DNA of 64,000 bases from Asaia astilbis JCM 15831 (lineage in GTDB: Bacteria > Pseudomonadota > Alphaproteobacteria > Acetobacterales > Acetobacteraceae): contig NZ_BAJT01000003.1 in the NCBI RefSeq assembly GCF_000613845.1, forward strand, positions 124,001-188,000, given 5' to 3'. A program made the position numbers and the translations under genes. Positions 20,843 through 30,621 of the stretch are shown here, piece after piece. Each line of letters starts with the position of its first letter. Within the stretch, counting starts at the first letter, position 1. The notes under the pieces are model-generated. The model saw only the letters and a list, made by a program, of their open reading frames with translations, did not search any database and was not told the origin of the DNA.

Positions 20843-22687
20843 ATGGCGTTGACAATCTTTATCGGGCTTCTTCTGACACTTGGGGCCGGGATCGGTGCCC
20901 AGTGGGTTGCCTGGCGTTTTCGTCTTCCCGCCATCGTATTGCTTTTCGCGCTCGGCCTGATTTTCGGACCCGGGTTGGGTGTCCTGCATCCGTCTGAAGC
21001 CTTGGGCTGGATTTTTCGTCCGCTTGTCCTGCTTCTGGTGGCGATCATCGTTTTCGAAGGTGGGTTGCTTCTCGATTTTCGCCAGCTGAGAGAGGCAGGA
21101 GAGGGCGTCAATCGTCTCACTATGCTTGCTCTCCCGCTGTCCTGGGTGCTCGGCTGGCTGGCTGCCCATTACATCGCGCATATGGAATGGGGGGTCGCCG
21201 CGCTATTCGGGGCGATCATCACCGTAACCGGGCCGACGGTGGTGCTGCCTCTTTTGCGGCACAACAAGCTTCAGCCCCGTGTGGCGGCTTTTCTCCGCTG
21301 GGAAGCGATCATCAATGACCCCATCGGCGCGATCCTAGCCGCTGTGGTCCTTCAGGTTGCAGGCACACGTGTGCCGGTGGGCACGGATGTCTTTCTGACA
21401 ACGGTCGTGCCGGATCTGCTTGCGTCGACGGCAGAATCACTGGCGGTTGGCATCTTGCCTGCCTATCTGGTGCGCTATCTGTTTGTGCGTGATCTGATGC
21501 CAGAGCCGCTCAAGACACCCCTCCTGCTGACGCTCGCGCTTCTGATTTTCAGCATCTGCAACATGAGCATGGAGGGCGCCGGACTTGTCGGTGCAACCGT
21601 GTTCGGGATGGCTCTGACCAACCTGCATGTGCCCGGACTATCAGAATTGCGCCGCATGAAAGAATCGCTCGTCGTCCTCGTCGTGGCGGTACTGTTCATC
21701 CTGCTCACCGCTGATCTGCATCGTGACGTTCTCGCCCATCTATCAATACCCATCTGCCTGCTGACGGCTGCGGTCATGTTCGGCGTGCGGCCCTTGGCCA
21801 TATTCCTGTCTACCATTGGGACGGATCTGAAATGGCAGGAGCGTCTGTTCGTTGCCTGGATTGCCCCGCGCGGAATCGTGGCCGCCGCAGTGGCCGGCGC
21901 TGCGGGCTACCGGATGACCGATGCCGGTTATCACAGCGCAGATCTGATCATGCCTGCGGTCTTCGCAATTATCGGCGGTACCATGATCTTTCATGGTTTC
22001 TCCCTGCGACCGATCGCACGCTATCTCAAACTCACTCTCTCCAATGAGCCCGCCCTGGCGATTGTGGGCGCTTCCACCTGGTCGATCGATCTATCGAAAT
22101 GTCTGAGTGGTGCGGGGGTCCCGGTGCTGCTCGTCGATAACCGTTCTACCGCGCTGCTCCCGGCGACCCGACAGGGTGTGCCGGTGCTGCGTGCCGAATT
22201 GCTGTCTCAGCATGGCGAGGAGGCGCTTGAAGAGCGGCCTGCGGATTATCTGATCTCCACGACGGCAGATGCCATTTATAATGGTCTCGTCTGTGCCCAT
22301 ATGGCGCCTCATATGGGGCGCCAGCGCGTCTTTCAGATCAGCCCCGGCGTTGCGCGTCTCGATTTTTATCATGGCTTGTCCCGCGATGCGCGCGGCAAGC
22401 TCTTGGGCGATCCCTCGTGGAACTTCACGTTGATCGACATGCTTTTCGAGAAGGGCTGGCGCTTCATGACAGCGATCGCGGACGAGGCCAGTGCGGCCTC
22501 TTTCGGATCCGTCTCCAATCGTCTCGATTTTCTCTCCATCCATCGTGGGCAATCCATCGCGATCCGATCGTCGGAGGATACGTCTCACGTGACGCCAGCG
22601 ATCGGTGATCTTCTCGTCTTCATGACTCCACCGCCTGCCGAGCCGTCTGCTGCTCCTGACGAAGACGAGGCGTCGGCCGCTCCATAA
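20843..22687 (+). CDS. CPA1-family cation:proton antiporter (NhaP-like)
   Basis: Exchanges Na+ or K+ for H+ across the inner membrane, useful for pH homeostasis in an acid-producing organism. About 12 hydrophobic segments fill residues 1-400. Two conserved CPA1 sites are present: TGPTVVLPLLRHN in the crossover helix and WEAIINDPIGAI with the transport ND pair. The cytoplasmic C-terminal 200 residues include a nucleotide-binding-like segment (LAIVGASTWSIDLSKCLSGAGVPVLLVD region), suggesting ligand regulation. The tail is Pro/Ala/Glu-rich. The 614-aa frame is intact. The cation is not determinable from sequence. Confidence 0.85.
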   Translation: MALTIFIGLLLTLGAGIGAQWVAWRFRLPAIVLLFALGLIFGPGLGVLHPSEALGWIFRPLVLLLVAIIVFEGGLLLDFRQLREAGEGVNRLTMLALPLSWVLGWLAAHYIAHMEWGVAALFGAIITVTGPTVVLPLLRHNKLQPRVAAFLRWEAIINDPIGAILAAVVLQVAGTRVPVGTDVFLTTVVPDLLASTAESLAVGILPAYLVRYLFVRDLMPEPLKTPLLLTLALLIFSICNMSMEGAGLVGATVFGMALTNLHVPGLSELRRMKESLVVLVVAVLFILLTADLHRDVLAHLSIPICLLTAAVMFGVRPLAIFLSTIGTDLKWQERLFVAWIAPRGIVAAAVAGAAGYRMTDAGYHSADLIMPAVFAIIGGTMIFHGFSLRPIARYLKLTLSNEPALAIVGASTWSIDLSKCLSGAGVPVLLVDNRSTALLPATRQGVPVLRAELLSQHGEEALEERPADYLISTTADAIYNGLVCAHMAPHMGRQRVFQISPGVARLDFYHGLSRDARGKLLGDPSWNFTLIDMLFEKGWRFMTAIADEASAASFGSVSNRLDFLSIHRGQSIAIRSSEDTSHVTPAIGDLLVFMTPPPAEPSAAPDEDEASAAP

Positions 22688-22707
22688 GCGAGGGCTCGAA
22701 GATATCC

Positions 22708-23211
22708 TCAGTCTATTCTGACCTCGATCCCGCTATGGTCTGACGCGATGAGTTGGCGAAGGAGATGCTCTTCGAGGGCGATGCAGCCCTCCGTGACGCC
22801 GCTTCGAGGCGGGAGGTGCAGAAAGATCGCAGACCCCCGGTTGCGGACAATCGGAGCGTCGTTCCAGCCCAGAACCACGCAGAGATCATAACAATGGTCA
22901 TCACGCCACAGCCGCTCATGACGTGCCGGATGGGGGAGAGCGATCTGACGGTTGTAATCGCCATGGCTCGGGTCATCGCACCATCCGTCGTCGGGGCTCA
23001 AGGCTTCGATCCGGAGAGGAGTACGCGGGCGCTCAACCCTGTCCGCGCGATAAAAGACGTGGCGGAAAGGAAGAAACCCGGTGGGGGTTGCCTGATCTCC
23101 TTCCATCTTGTCTGTCCTCAGCCCACCTGCACCGATGAGAGCAGGAACGGTATTTCCATCGAAAAGGAGCACGCCGGAGCGCCCATTTATGTGTCGTAAG
23201 ATGACGCACAT
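22708..23211 (-). CDS. L,D-transpeptidase family (YkuD-domain) protein
   Basis: YkuD-fold enzymes form or break 3-3 cross-links, or attach proteins to peptidoglycan. The 167-aa protein shows TPTGFLPF near residue 40 and a C-terminal catalytic stretch with the His in IFLHLPP and Cys in VTEGCIAL. ATG 23211 is chosen because a GAGG site sits 8 bases upstream; an earlier in-frame ATG (23235) lacks one. No clear signal peptide or lipobox is visible, which is unusual for a periplasmic enzyme. It is divergent from the response regulator across a 200-base AT-rich gap. Confidence 0.8.
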   Translation of the reverse strand: MCVILRHINGRSGVLLFDGNTVPALIGAGGLRTDKMEGDQATPTGFLPFRHVFYRADRVERPRTPLRIEALSPDDGWCDDPSHGDYNRQIALPHPARHERLWRDDHCYDLCVVLGWNDAPIVRNRGSAIFLHLPPRSGVTEGCIALEEHLLRQLIASDHSGIEVRID

Positions 23212-23413
23212 TTCACAATCCTCACGAAATAACATTAAATTAACGGTAATTCTCGTCTAAACGCCGGTATCATGGGCCAAGACGGGGTCCATCGCATTGG
23301 CGATGTCACGTCAACCGTGTAAGAGTAACACTTAAAATGAGGCTCCCTCTTCCAGTAATGAATGGGGTCTTGGCCCTGGGGCATTTCCCCAAGATGGTGA
23401 GAGAAGGTTATAC

Positions 23414-24133
23414 ATGCCTGGTCCGCGTCCAATACTGATCGTTGACGATGACGATACGCTTCGCCAACTTCTGGTCGAACAGCTCAAGCTCGAGGGTGAG
23501 TTTGATCCCATTGAGGCCGCCTCGGTTGCGGAAGCCAAAGAAAAGCTTGCTGTCGCTGACGTCCGCGTCGATTCAATTATCCTTGACGTTACGCTGCCCG
23601 ATGGCGACGGGCGTGATTTCTGTGCGGAGCTTCGCCGTCAAGGCATCAGGATGCCCATCATCATCCTGACAGGCTCGGATGACGAAGCTGATGTGGTGCG
23701 TGGCCTCGATGCAGGTGCCAACGACTACGTTGCCAAGCCCTTCCGTATTGCTGAGCTCCTGGCTCGCCTCCGTGCCCAGCTGCGTCTGTTCGAAAACAGC
23801 GAGGATGCGGTGTTTCCGATCGGTCCGTATCTGTTCCGGCCGTCTTCCAAGGTTCTTCAGGAGCCGGCGAAAAATCGTCGTATCCGCCTGACGGAGAAGG
23901 AAGCTGCGATCCTCAAATATCTCTACCGCGCCGGGCATCGCCCCATTGCGCGTCAGGTGCTGCTGAACGAAGTCTGGGGATATAATGCGGCAGTGACGAC
24001 GCACACGCTCGAGACCCATATCTATCGCCTTCGTCAGAAGATCGAGCCCGATCCGGCAAATGCCTCGCTGCTCCTTACCGAAGGGGGTGGTTACCGCCTG
24101 AACCCTGAGGGAAGCGAGACCCTCATGAGCTGA
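23414..24133 (+). CDS. OmpR/PhoB-family response regulator
   Basis: The receiver domain (1-120) has the acidic pair and phosphoacceptor segments ILIVDDDDTL and IILDVTLPDGDG (phospho-Asp in LDV), the Thr in ILTGSDD, and Lys in AKPFRIAELLARL. The winged-helix DNA-binding domain (about 135-232) ends RLRQKIEPDPANASLLLTEGGGYRL. It is 239 aa and intact. No histidine kinase gene is adjacent, so its partner is elsewhere or it is an orphan. A strong terminator follows, so it is a single-gene unit. Target genes unknown. Confidence 0.92.
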   Translation: MPGPRPILIVDDDDTLRQLLVEQLKLEGEFDPIEAASVAEAKEKLAVADVRVDSIILDVTLPDGDGRDFCAELRRQGIRMPIIILTGSDDEADVVRGLDAGANDYVAKPFRIAELLARLRAQLRLFENSEDAVFPIGPYLFRPSSKVLQEPAKNRRIRLTEKEAAILKYLYRAGHRPIARQVLLNEVWGYNAAVTTHTLETHIYRLRQKIEPDPANASLLLTEGGGYRLNPEGSETLMS

Positions 24134-24162
24134 GTCAGGCTTGCCGGTTCGGACGCTAGTGG

Positions 24163-24198
24163 GTGGATTGTTTCCAAGGGAACAATCCACTTTTTTTT
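24163..24198 (+). terminator. Rho-independent terminator of the response regulator gene
   Basis: A perfect 10-bp stem (GTGGATTGTT 24163-24172, AACAATCCAC 24181-24190) with an 8-base loop is followed by eight Ts. Confidence 0.96.
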
Positions 24199-24229
24199 AT
24201 TGGAAGGTCGGGTTGGGCTTCCGTCGAAG

Positions 24230-25030
24230 TCAGGCTGGGTTCAGATCAAGATCGACCGTAACGGGCACATGGTCTGAAGGGCTCTCCCAGTCGCGGACGT
24301 CTTTAAGCACGGTCATACCGCTCAGGCTTGGGGTCAGGTCCGGCGTAAGCCAGATGTGATCGAGCGTCGCCCCCGATTGGACAGTTTCCAGTCGCGATTG
24401 CGATACGACCACCATGTGTAAAGCTTCTCGTCCGCCGGGACGATGAGGCGCATTGCATCCACAAACCCCGTTCCCAACCAGGCTTCAAGGCGTTCGATTT
24501 CCGGCGGTGTATGGCTGACGACAGTTGAAAGCTGCTTATGGCTCCATACGTCGTGCTCTTGCGGTGCGATATTGAGGTCGCCCACCACAATCGACCGTTT
24601 GGGTTTGTTCTCCCTGAACCATGAAGTGACTTCTTCCAGAAACGCCAGCTTATGAGCGAATTTGTCATTCAAGGCAGGATCCGGGACGTCCCGCCCGCGG
24701 TACATAAAAATCGTGCAGTGTCACTGGTCCGGTGTCAGTGTCGAGAATGACACCAGCGTGGCGCGTATCGCTCTTGCCGCACCAGTCCGGAACCGTCTCC
24801 AGAGGGCGTATTGCGTGGCGGGAGAGAATGGCGACCCCGTTATAGCCCTTCATGCCGAGATAATGTTGGTGCCGATACCCGAGATCGATCAAAGGCTGCT
24901 TCGGAAAAAGCGGGTCCGGAACTTTGGTTTCCTGAAGGCAGATGAGATCAGGGCTTTGCTCTTCGACGAGGCGTTGCAACAGAGGCAGCCTCAGGCGCAA
25001 CGAATTGATATTCCACGTCATCAGCCGCAT
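24230..25030 (-). CDS. xth: Exodeoxyribonuclease III (several frameshifts)
   Basis: AP endonuclease and 3'-5' exonuclease of base-excision repair. ATG 25030 starts MRLMTWNINSLRLRLPLL, and the metal-binding Glu is in CLQETKVPD. The protein is in three frames here. Near 24700-24715 the expected VPAGGDVPDPALNDKF needs two bases restored (one C, one G) in CCGCGGGCGGG. Near 24383 the expected NRGRRLDHIWLTP needs one C restored in CGCTCG. The catalytic DLNIAPQ and C-terminal SDHVPVTVDLDL are present. Corrected length is 267 aa, normal for ExoIII. Divergent from the dipeptidase gene. Confidence 0.92.
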
Positions 25031-25108
25031 CGCGTCGACCCTCTCAAAATGGCAGGAACTGCAAGAAGACCTCTTGCCCCCGCGTTGCAATAGACCATTT
25101 AAACACTC

Positions 25109-26098
25109 ATGACATCCGACATTCATGACCGTCTTCTGACGCTCGACTCCCACATCGACATCCCCTGGCCCGATCGCAACGACTTTGCGGCGGGGTCGTC
25201 AGACCGTCAGGTCGATTTGCCCAAGCTTCGTGCAGGAGGCCTCAAGGCCGTTTGCCTCGCAGCCTATATTCCTCAGGGTCGACTTGAGGCAGAGGAGCGT
25301 CAACGAGCCTGGGTTCGGGCGCAGGACATGCTTGTCGTGATCAACGGGTTGCAGAGCGACGACGTTGCCGTCTGCTCCCGGGTTGCCATGCTGCTCGAGG
25401 CTCTGAGCGCTGGCCGTGTCGCAGTGGTGCCCGCTGTTGAAAACGGTCATGCGCTCGGCGGCGATCTCACAAGGCTTGACCATCTGGCAGCAAGCGGCGT
25501 TCGTTACATGACCCTGACGCATAATGGACATAACGATCTTGCCGATGCGGCAATTCCCCTTCCAGCATTAGGGAACGAGCCCAGCCTTCATGGTGGCTTA
25601 TCCGCGCTCGGGCGTGAGGCAATCGCGCGAATGAACGCGTTGGGTATCCTTGTCGACGTTTCACATGCCGCCAAGACGACGATGATGCAGGCGGCCGAAC
25701 TCTCGCGACAGCCGATTATCGCGAGCCATTCCTGTGCACGGGCACTGTGCGATCATCCCCGCAACCTCGACGACGAGCAGCTTTTGCGTTTGCGCGACAC
25801 AGGGGGAGTGATCCAGATCACGGCGATGTCGTCCTTCCTGAAGCGGGCAACTGAAGGAAAGGCGTCAGTCGACGATCTGGCGCGCCATGTGCGCTACGTT
25901 GCCGATCGGATCGGTGTGGCGCATGTCGGAGTTTCTTCCGATTTCGATGGCGGCGGGCAGATTATCGGCTGGTCGGATGCCGCGTCGTCAGCGGCAGTAA
26001 CGGACGCGCTCCTTCGCGCTGGCTTTGCGGAGCACGACGTTGCGGCAATCTGGGGAGAGAATTTTCTCCGCGTTCTGGCACAGGCTGAAGTGGCCTGA
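25109..26098 (+). CDS. Membrane-dipeptidase-type peptidase, M19 family
   Basis: Zinc dipeptidase of the renal dipeptidase family, cleaving dipeptides including some with a D-residue. The 329-aa protein has the first metal site DSHIDIPW (H-x-D), the bridging Glu in VENGHAL, LTHNGHND, the second-site His in VDVSHAA and ASHSCARAL, and SSDFDGGG. No signal peptide is seen, so it is probably cytoplasmic. The frame is intact. It is transcribed away from xth. Confidence 0.9.
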   Translation: MTSDIHDRLLTLDSHIDIPWPDRNDFAAGSSDRQVDLPKLRAGGLKAVCLAAYIPQGRLEAEERQRAWVRAQDMLVVINGLQSDDVAVCSRVAMLLEALSAGRVAVVPAVENGHALGGDLTRLDHLAASGVRYMTLTHNGHNDLADAAIPLPALGNEPSLHGGLSALGREAIARMNALGILVDVSHAAKTTMMQAAELSRQPIIASHSCARALCDHPRNLDDEQLLRLRDTGGVIQITAMSSFLKRATEGKASVDDLARHVRYVADRIGVAHVGVSSDFDGGGQIIGWSDAASSAAVTDALLRAGFAEHDVAAIWGENFLRVLAQAEVA

Positions 26099-26419
26099 GG
26101 AAAAATGCGAACAAAACAGGATCGATCCGCACGGCAGAAGGTGAAATTTGTCCACTTTTATTTCTGTTCAGGGATTGACTCCCTGTAATTCCAACGTGTT
26201 GGCATGGTTTCCATCTGGTGGATTGTCAAAATTGTTTCTTTTCAATGACTTATCATTGATTGCCCAAAAAATAGGCAAACTAACGCAAAGCGCGCCAAAC
26301 TGCGCTTGTCACAGGTTTGTCACTGGATGCCCCACAGACTTATCCACATCATCCGTGGATGAAGTTGCGCTCGGCCGCGCTACTGGCGGCCGCTCTTGAG
26401 GAGCGAGGAGGAAAGGGGC
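26099..26419. other. AT-rich intergenic region with a DnaA box; possible origin or regulatory region
   Basis: This is one of the longest gene-free stretches in the window (about 320 bases). It contains a perfect DnaA box, TTATCCACA (26340-26348), two weaker box-like sites (TTGTCCACT near 26150 and the inverse CGTGGATGA near 26354), and an AT-rich block at about 26218-26285. This mix is what a replication origin or a DnaA-regulated promoter would show. One perfect 9-mer could occur by chance in 64 kb, so the call is tentative. The last 25 bases hold the uvrC ribosome binding site. Confidence 0.35.
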
Positions 26420-28291
26420 GTGTCCTGGTCCGGGCGTGCCGATCCTGCGACGCTGCAGGTTGGGGCCGATGCGATCCGTGAGGCGTTGAAGACCATTCCC
26501 CTGTCCTCTGGTGTCTACCGGATGCTCGGCGCCAAGGGGGAGGTGCTTTATGTCGGCAAGGCACTGAGTCTCAAAAAGCGTGTGTCGTCCTATCTACGTC
26601 TTAATCAGCTCCCTGAGCGATTGAGGCGTATGGTGGGGCTGACGCACTCCATGGAGATCGTCACGACCCGCACCGAAGCGGAGGCGCTGCTGCTCGAAGC
26701 GAACTACATCAAGAAGATGAAGCCGCGCTTCAATATCCTGCTGCGGGACGATAAATCCTATCCATGGATCATGCTCACCGATGGGCATGAGTTTCCCCAA
26801 ATCACTAAGCAGCGTGGCAGGCCCGTCAAGGATGCCACCTATTGGGGGCCCTTTGCCTCGGCCTGGGCAGTAAATCAGACGCTCAATCTCATCCAGCGCA
26901 GTTTCCTGCTCCGCTCGTGCAGCGACTCTGTGCTCTCGTCGCGTACACGGCCCTGTCTGCTGTTTCAGATCCGTCGATGCTCCGCGCCTTGCGTTGAACG
27001 CGTCACGCGAGGGGAGTACGCCGCGCTTGTAGACGAGACGAAGCAGTTTCTCTCAGGCAAGAGCACGGACCTGCAACAAGCGCTGGTCGAGGAGATGGAA
27101 AAAGCCTCCGAGGCGATGGAGTTCGAGCGTGCGGCGACAATCCGTGATCGCATACGAGGTTTTTCGAGCATGCAGGATTCCGGGATCATCAACCCGGCGT
27201 CCATTGGCGATGCCGACATTGTTGCGCTGTGGCAGCAGGCAGGGAAAACCTGTCTTCAGGTGTTCTTCATTCGAAACAGCCGTAACAACGGCAATCGAGC
27301 CTTTTTTCCGGAGCATGCGGATGACGATGAGGCCGCAGACATTCTCACGGCCTTCCTGCTGCAGTTTTACGATGACAAGCCGCCGCCGCCGCAGATTCTG
27401 CTGAATTGCGACCCCGCTGAGCTCGAGCTGGTCTCCGAGGCTCTCAGTCTCAAGAGAGGACGCAAGGTCGAGTTGCTGCAGCCTCAGCGCGGTGAACGAC
27501 GGGATGTTGTGCGTCATGCCGAGACCAATGCTCGGGAGGCCCTCGAGCGCCGTCTTGCCGAGAGCGCCGGGGTGAGCAAGTTGCTCGATGGCGTTGCGTC
27601 GGTTTTCGATCTGGACGGTCTCCCCCAGCGGATCGAGACCTACGACAATTCGCATATCATGGGGCAGCATGCGTACGGCGTGATGGTCGTGGCTGGTCCT
27701 GAGGGCTTCACAAAACGCGCTTATCGCAAATTTGGGATCAAGGGGCCGGTCACGCCGGGCGACGATTTCGGCATGATGCGTGAGGTGATGGAGCGCCGCT
27801 TTGGCAAGCGTGATCCGCAAGCGCCGGACGAACGCCCGCAGGACTGGCCCGACTTGCTGCTGATCGACGGGGGGCTCGGCCAGTTCAATGCGGTGCGCGC
27901 CGTGCTCGAAGAGCTGAATGTGCGTGGCATCGCGATCGTTGCCATTGCCAAGGGGCCGGATCGTGATGCCGGGCGCGAGTGGTTCTTTCAGGAAGGGAAG
28001 GCGCCGTTTCAGCTGCCGCCCAATGATCCCGTGCTCTATTATCTGCAGCGGCTTCGCGATGAAGCCCATCGTTTTGCCATCACGACCCATCGTGCCGGAC
28101 GAAGCAAGGCGATCAAGACTTCGGAGCTCGACTCTGTGCCCGGAATCGGTGCCGTCAGAAAGCGGGCCTTGCTGAACCGGTTCGGCTCTGTGCGCGGTGT
28201 TAGGGGCGCGAGCATTGAGGAGCTGACGTCGGTCACCGGGATCAACTCGGAAATTGCGCGGGTAATTTATTCGTTTTTTCATCCGCAATGA
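26420..28291 (+). CDS. uvrC: Excinuclease ABC subunit C
   Basis: Makes both incisions in nucleotide-excision repair. I choose GTG 26420 (MSWSGRADP) because GGAGGAAA ends about 6-8 bases before it; an in-frame TTG at 26396 has no site. Domains in order: the N-terminal GIY-YIG nuclease ([19 protein letters not shown], about residues 34-52), the UvrB-binding UVR motif ([19 protein letters not shown]), the RNase H-like second nuclease ([11 protein letters not shown] and LLIDGGLGQ), and a C-terminal helix-hairpin-helix ([14 protein letters not shown]). The frame is intact. No LexA box was seen upstream. Confidence 0.97.
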   Translation: MSWSGRADPATLQVGADAIREALKTIPLSSGVYRMLGAKGEVLYVGKALSLKKRVSSYLRLNQLPERLRRMVGLTHSMEIVTTRTEAEALLLEANYIKKMKPRFNILLRDDKSYPWIMLTDGHEFPQITKQRGRPVKDATYWGPFASAWAVNQTLNLIQRSFLLRSCSDSVLSSRTRPCLLFQIRRCSAPCVERVTRGEYAALVDETKQFLSGKSTDLQQALVEEMEKASEAMEFERAATIRDRIRGFSSMQDSGIINPASIGDADIVALWQQAGKTCLQVFFIRNSRNNGNRAFFPEHADDDEAADILTAFLLQFYDDKPPPPQILLNCDPAELELVSEALSLKRGRKVELLQPQRGERRDVVRHAETNAREALERRLAESAGVSKLLDGVASVFDLDGLPQRIETYDNSHIMGQHAYGVMVVAGPEGFTKRAYRKFGIKGPVTPGDDFGMMREVMERRFGKRDPQAPDERPQDWPDLLLIDGGLGQFNAVRAVLEELNVRGIAIVAIAKGPDRDAGREWFFQEGKAPFQLPPNDPVLYYLQRLRDEAHRFAITTHRAGRSKAIKTSELDSVPGIGAVRKRALLNRFGSVRGVRGASIEELTSVTGINSEIARVIYSFFHPQ

Positions 28292-28391
28292 GCGTTGTGC
28301 GGCTATGCTCTGGTGATAATACCAGCCTATTATGGGGCATGATCTCCTTTTCATGCATCGGTACATCCTCCGGCGGCTCCAGGAACGATTC

Positions 28392-28997
28392 ATGCTGACA
28401 GACCTGCCCAATATCCTGACCCTGCTGCGTATCGCGTCGATACCGTTGCTGATTGCCCTGATCGCCTTTGCGAGCCCGGTGATGGATGGGGTGGCTTGCC
28501 TGATCTATATTGCTGCCTGCGTGACTGATTATCTCGATGGCATGCTGGCCCGACGCTGGAAGCAGGGCTCGGAACTGGGCCGGATGATGGACCCGATTGC
28601 GGATAAGCTTCTTGTCGGGGCCTTGCTCCTGGCGCTTGCCGGCTATGGCCGGCTGGGTGATGGGTCGCTTTTTGCGGCCATCATCATTCTAGTCCGCGAG
28701 ATCATGGTCAGTGGGCTGCGCGAATTCATGGCCAGCCAGCGTGCGACGCTTCCCTCGACCCGTCTCGCCAAGTGGAAGACAGGGATTCAGATGGTCGCGA
28801 TCGGGTGTCTTCTCGCAGGGGATGCCATGCCGCGCATGATCGGGCTGGGCGCAGTGTCCTTCTCGACCGTGGGAGCCTTGATGCTCTGGATTTCGGTTGT
28901 GCCGACTGTGATGAGCGGCTGGGGATATCTCGTAACGGGTCTGTCTAAAATGATGGGAACGCAAACAAACAGGTCCTCGGCGAAGGCTAGTCACTAA
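28392..28997 (+). CDS. pgsA: CDP-diacylglycerol-glycerol-3-phosphate 3-phosphatidyltransferase
   Basis: Makes phosphatidylglycerol phosphate, the committed step to PG and cardiolipin. ATG 28392 begins MLTDLPNILTLLRIASIP, the usual PgsA N terminus; the longer frame from 28332 adds an unlikely extension. The CDP-alcohol phosphatidyltransferase motif D-G-x2-A-R-x8-G-x3-D-x3-D is complete in DYLDGMLARR...GRMMDPIADK (about residues 43-68). Four to six membrane segments are visible. The frame is intact, about 100 bases after uvrC, a common alphaproteobacterial neighbour. Confidence 0.94.
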   Translation: MLTDLPNILTLLRIASIPLLIALIAFASPVMDGVACLIYIAACVTDYLDGMLARRWKQGSELGRMMDPIADKLLVGALLLALAGYGRLGDGSLFAAIIILVREIMVSGLREFMASQRATLPSTRLAKWKTGIQMVAIGCLLAGDAMPRMIGLGAVSFSTVGALMLWISVVPTVMSGWGYLVTGLSKMMGTQTNRSSAKASH

Positions 28998-29081
28998 TAT
29001 TGCCAGGAAATTACTCTCTGCGACTGGCGCCCAACGCGCGCTCCCAGTAGAAGAGCCATTGAGACATTCTTGGAGTATATG

Positions 29082-29609
29082 ATGAGAAAGGCCGCTCTGT
29101 TAGCGATCCCTCTGGTTTTGAGCGGCTGTTCCGGTCTCGGAAAATCTCTTCAGGACACCGCGACTTTGCCCGGTGCCAATCCGAACATGCCTGAAGGCGT
29201 GTCCGAGAACCTGGAAAAGGTGAAGGGGCACACCTACATGGCGATGCCGCTTCTGCCCGAAAGCGGCAATATCTGGCCCGGTGCACCTCAGCCTTTGCCA
29301 ACCCTGCGCGATGTAGAGGCCTCGCCCAACGGCCTGCGCGACGCCATGTCTGACACCGATAGCTATTTCGGTTCCATGACGAAGGGGATGGACGCGAGCG
29401 GTGCCCAGCTTGGGGATGGGGGCGCGCTGTCCATCGGCGAGCATGATGGGGTCGTCAACGGTGTGCATCCCGTTCAGCGTCCTTCCTTGTCGTCCTCGGT
29501 CGAAGATAACGCGCATAAATACATCTCGCCCAGCCGTAGCGGAACAATCGTTATCCCTAACGGCGATGGAACCAGCACCCATATCGACCTGATGGCACGG
29601 TCCGCGTGA
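29082..29609 (+). CDS. Hypothetical lipoprotein
   Basis: The 175-aa product has a short signal peptide with a lipobox, LVLSGC, so Cys16 should be lipidated. ATG 29082 is chosen for its GGAG site 6 bases upstream. The mature part is Pro/Gly/Ser-rich with no predicted membrane segment. It has a conserved-looking centre (MPLLPESGNIWPGAPQPLPTL) and a C terminus ISPSRSGTIVIPNGDGTSTH that may be a small folded unit. I recall similar short lipoproteins in acetic acid bacteria but no function. It converges on the DMT transporter gene. Confidence 0.75.
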   Translation: MRKAALLAIPLVLSGCSGLGKSLQDTATLPGANPNMPEGVSENLEKVKGHTYMAMPLLPESGNIWPGAPQPLPTLRDVEASPNGLRDAMSDTDSYFGSMTKGMDASGAQLGDGGALSIGEHDGVVNGVHPVQRPSLSSSVEDNAHKYISPSRSGTIVIPNGDGTSTHIDLMARSA

Positions 29610-29684
29610 CCAAGGACAAGCCTGCGACGCATTGAGCATTGCGGGTGTGTGCTCTACGATCCGAGAAGAGGCCCGAAGCGGCGC

Positions 29685-30547
29685 TCAGGCCGCGTTCTTG
29701 GCGCCCAAGACGCAGAGCAGGACGATGCAACCCACACCAATCATCAGTGGTGTTACTGTCTCTCCGAGAAGGAGCGCCGAGAGGGCAAGCCCGCCGAAAG
29801 GCTGAAGAAGCTGCAATTTTCCTATTCTGGCGATGCCACCCTGTGAAAGCCCGCGATACCAGAAAACGAAACCGAGCATCATGCTGAAGAAAGCGACATA
29901 GAGAAGCGCGATCCAGGCGCTGGGTTGGATAAGTTGCCATTTGCTTGGCTGTGTCACGCACGCGATCAGGCTCGTAAGCGGCGACGCTAGGATTAGCGCC
30001 CAGGAGATCACCTGCCAGCCGCCAATGTGGCGGGACAAGATTGCGCCTTCTGCATAGCCGAGCCCGCAGGCAAGGATGGCGGCGATCATGAGACCATCAC
30101 CCTCAAATGACGGCGTTTGCGTCTCGATTATCGTGTATGCGGCGACCGTCACCGCCCCGCAGAGCGAAAAAATCCAGAAGCGAGAAGAAGGACGCTCACC
30201 GGACCGAAGCACAGCAAAACAAAACATGCTGTGCTGAGAGGAAGAAGACCGGTCCATAATGCAGCTCTGGTGGTATCCATATGTTGAAGAGCACAAGCCG
30301 ATAAAAGCGGGAACCCGATGACGACGCCAAATGCCACACTCGTAAGGGGAAGCAGGGCATCCCGCTTGGGTGGTTTTTGCCGTAGGATGAGAAGAAGACC
30401 CGCCCCCAAGAGCGCAGCAATGACAGCCCGAGCCGCTGTGAGAAAAACGGGAGGAAAGCCGCTCTCTGCGATGCGTGTCGCAGGAAGAGACGCGCTGAAG
30501 ATCGCAACGCCGATGAGCCCGCTGACATAACCCTTCGATAGCCTCAC
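29685..30547 (-). CDS. EamA/DMT-family transporter (frameshifted)
   Basis: A 10-TM-type drug/metabolite transporter built of two EamA repeats. The first repeat is in the frame from GTG 30547 (MRLSKGYVSGLIGVAIFS; GGGGGAG lies 9 bases upstream) and the second continues in another frame to 29685. The join is at about 30215-30225, where the coding strand has TTTTG twice in tandem. Removing one 5-base copy gives TACFAVLRSGERP, a typical family sequence; adding one base also restores the frame. It is transcribed away from a MocR-type regulator, a classic arrangement in which the regulator controls the exporter. Substrate unknown, perhaps an amino acid or vitamin B6-related compound. Confidence 0.85.
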
Positions 30548-30621
30548 TGGCTTGTTCTCCCCCACGCTTGGTCTCGCTGTTCGATCCCTCAAGCCTGCGG
30601 GGGAAAGCTCATCTTGGCCAC

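Noticed and set aside
27053..28411. A 452-codon minus-strand frame
   Set aside because: Antisense to the intact uvrC; no start signal and no recognisable domain.
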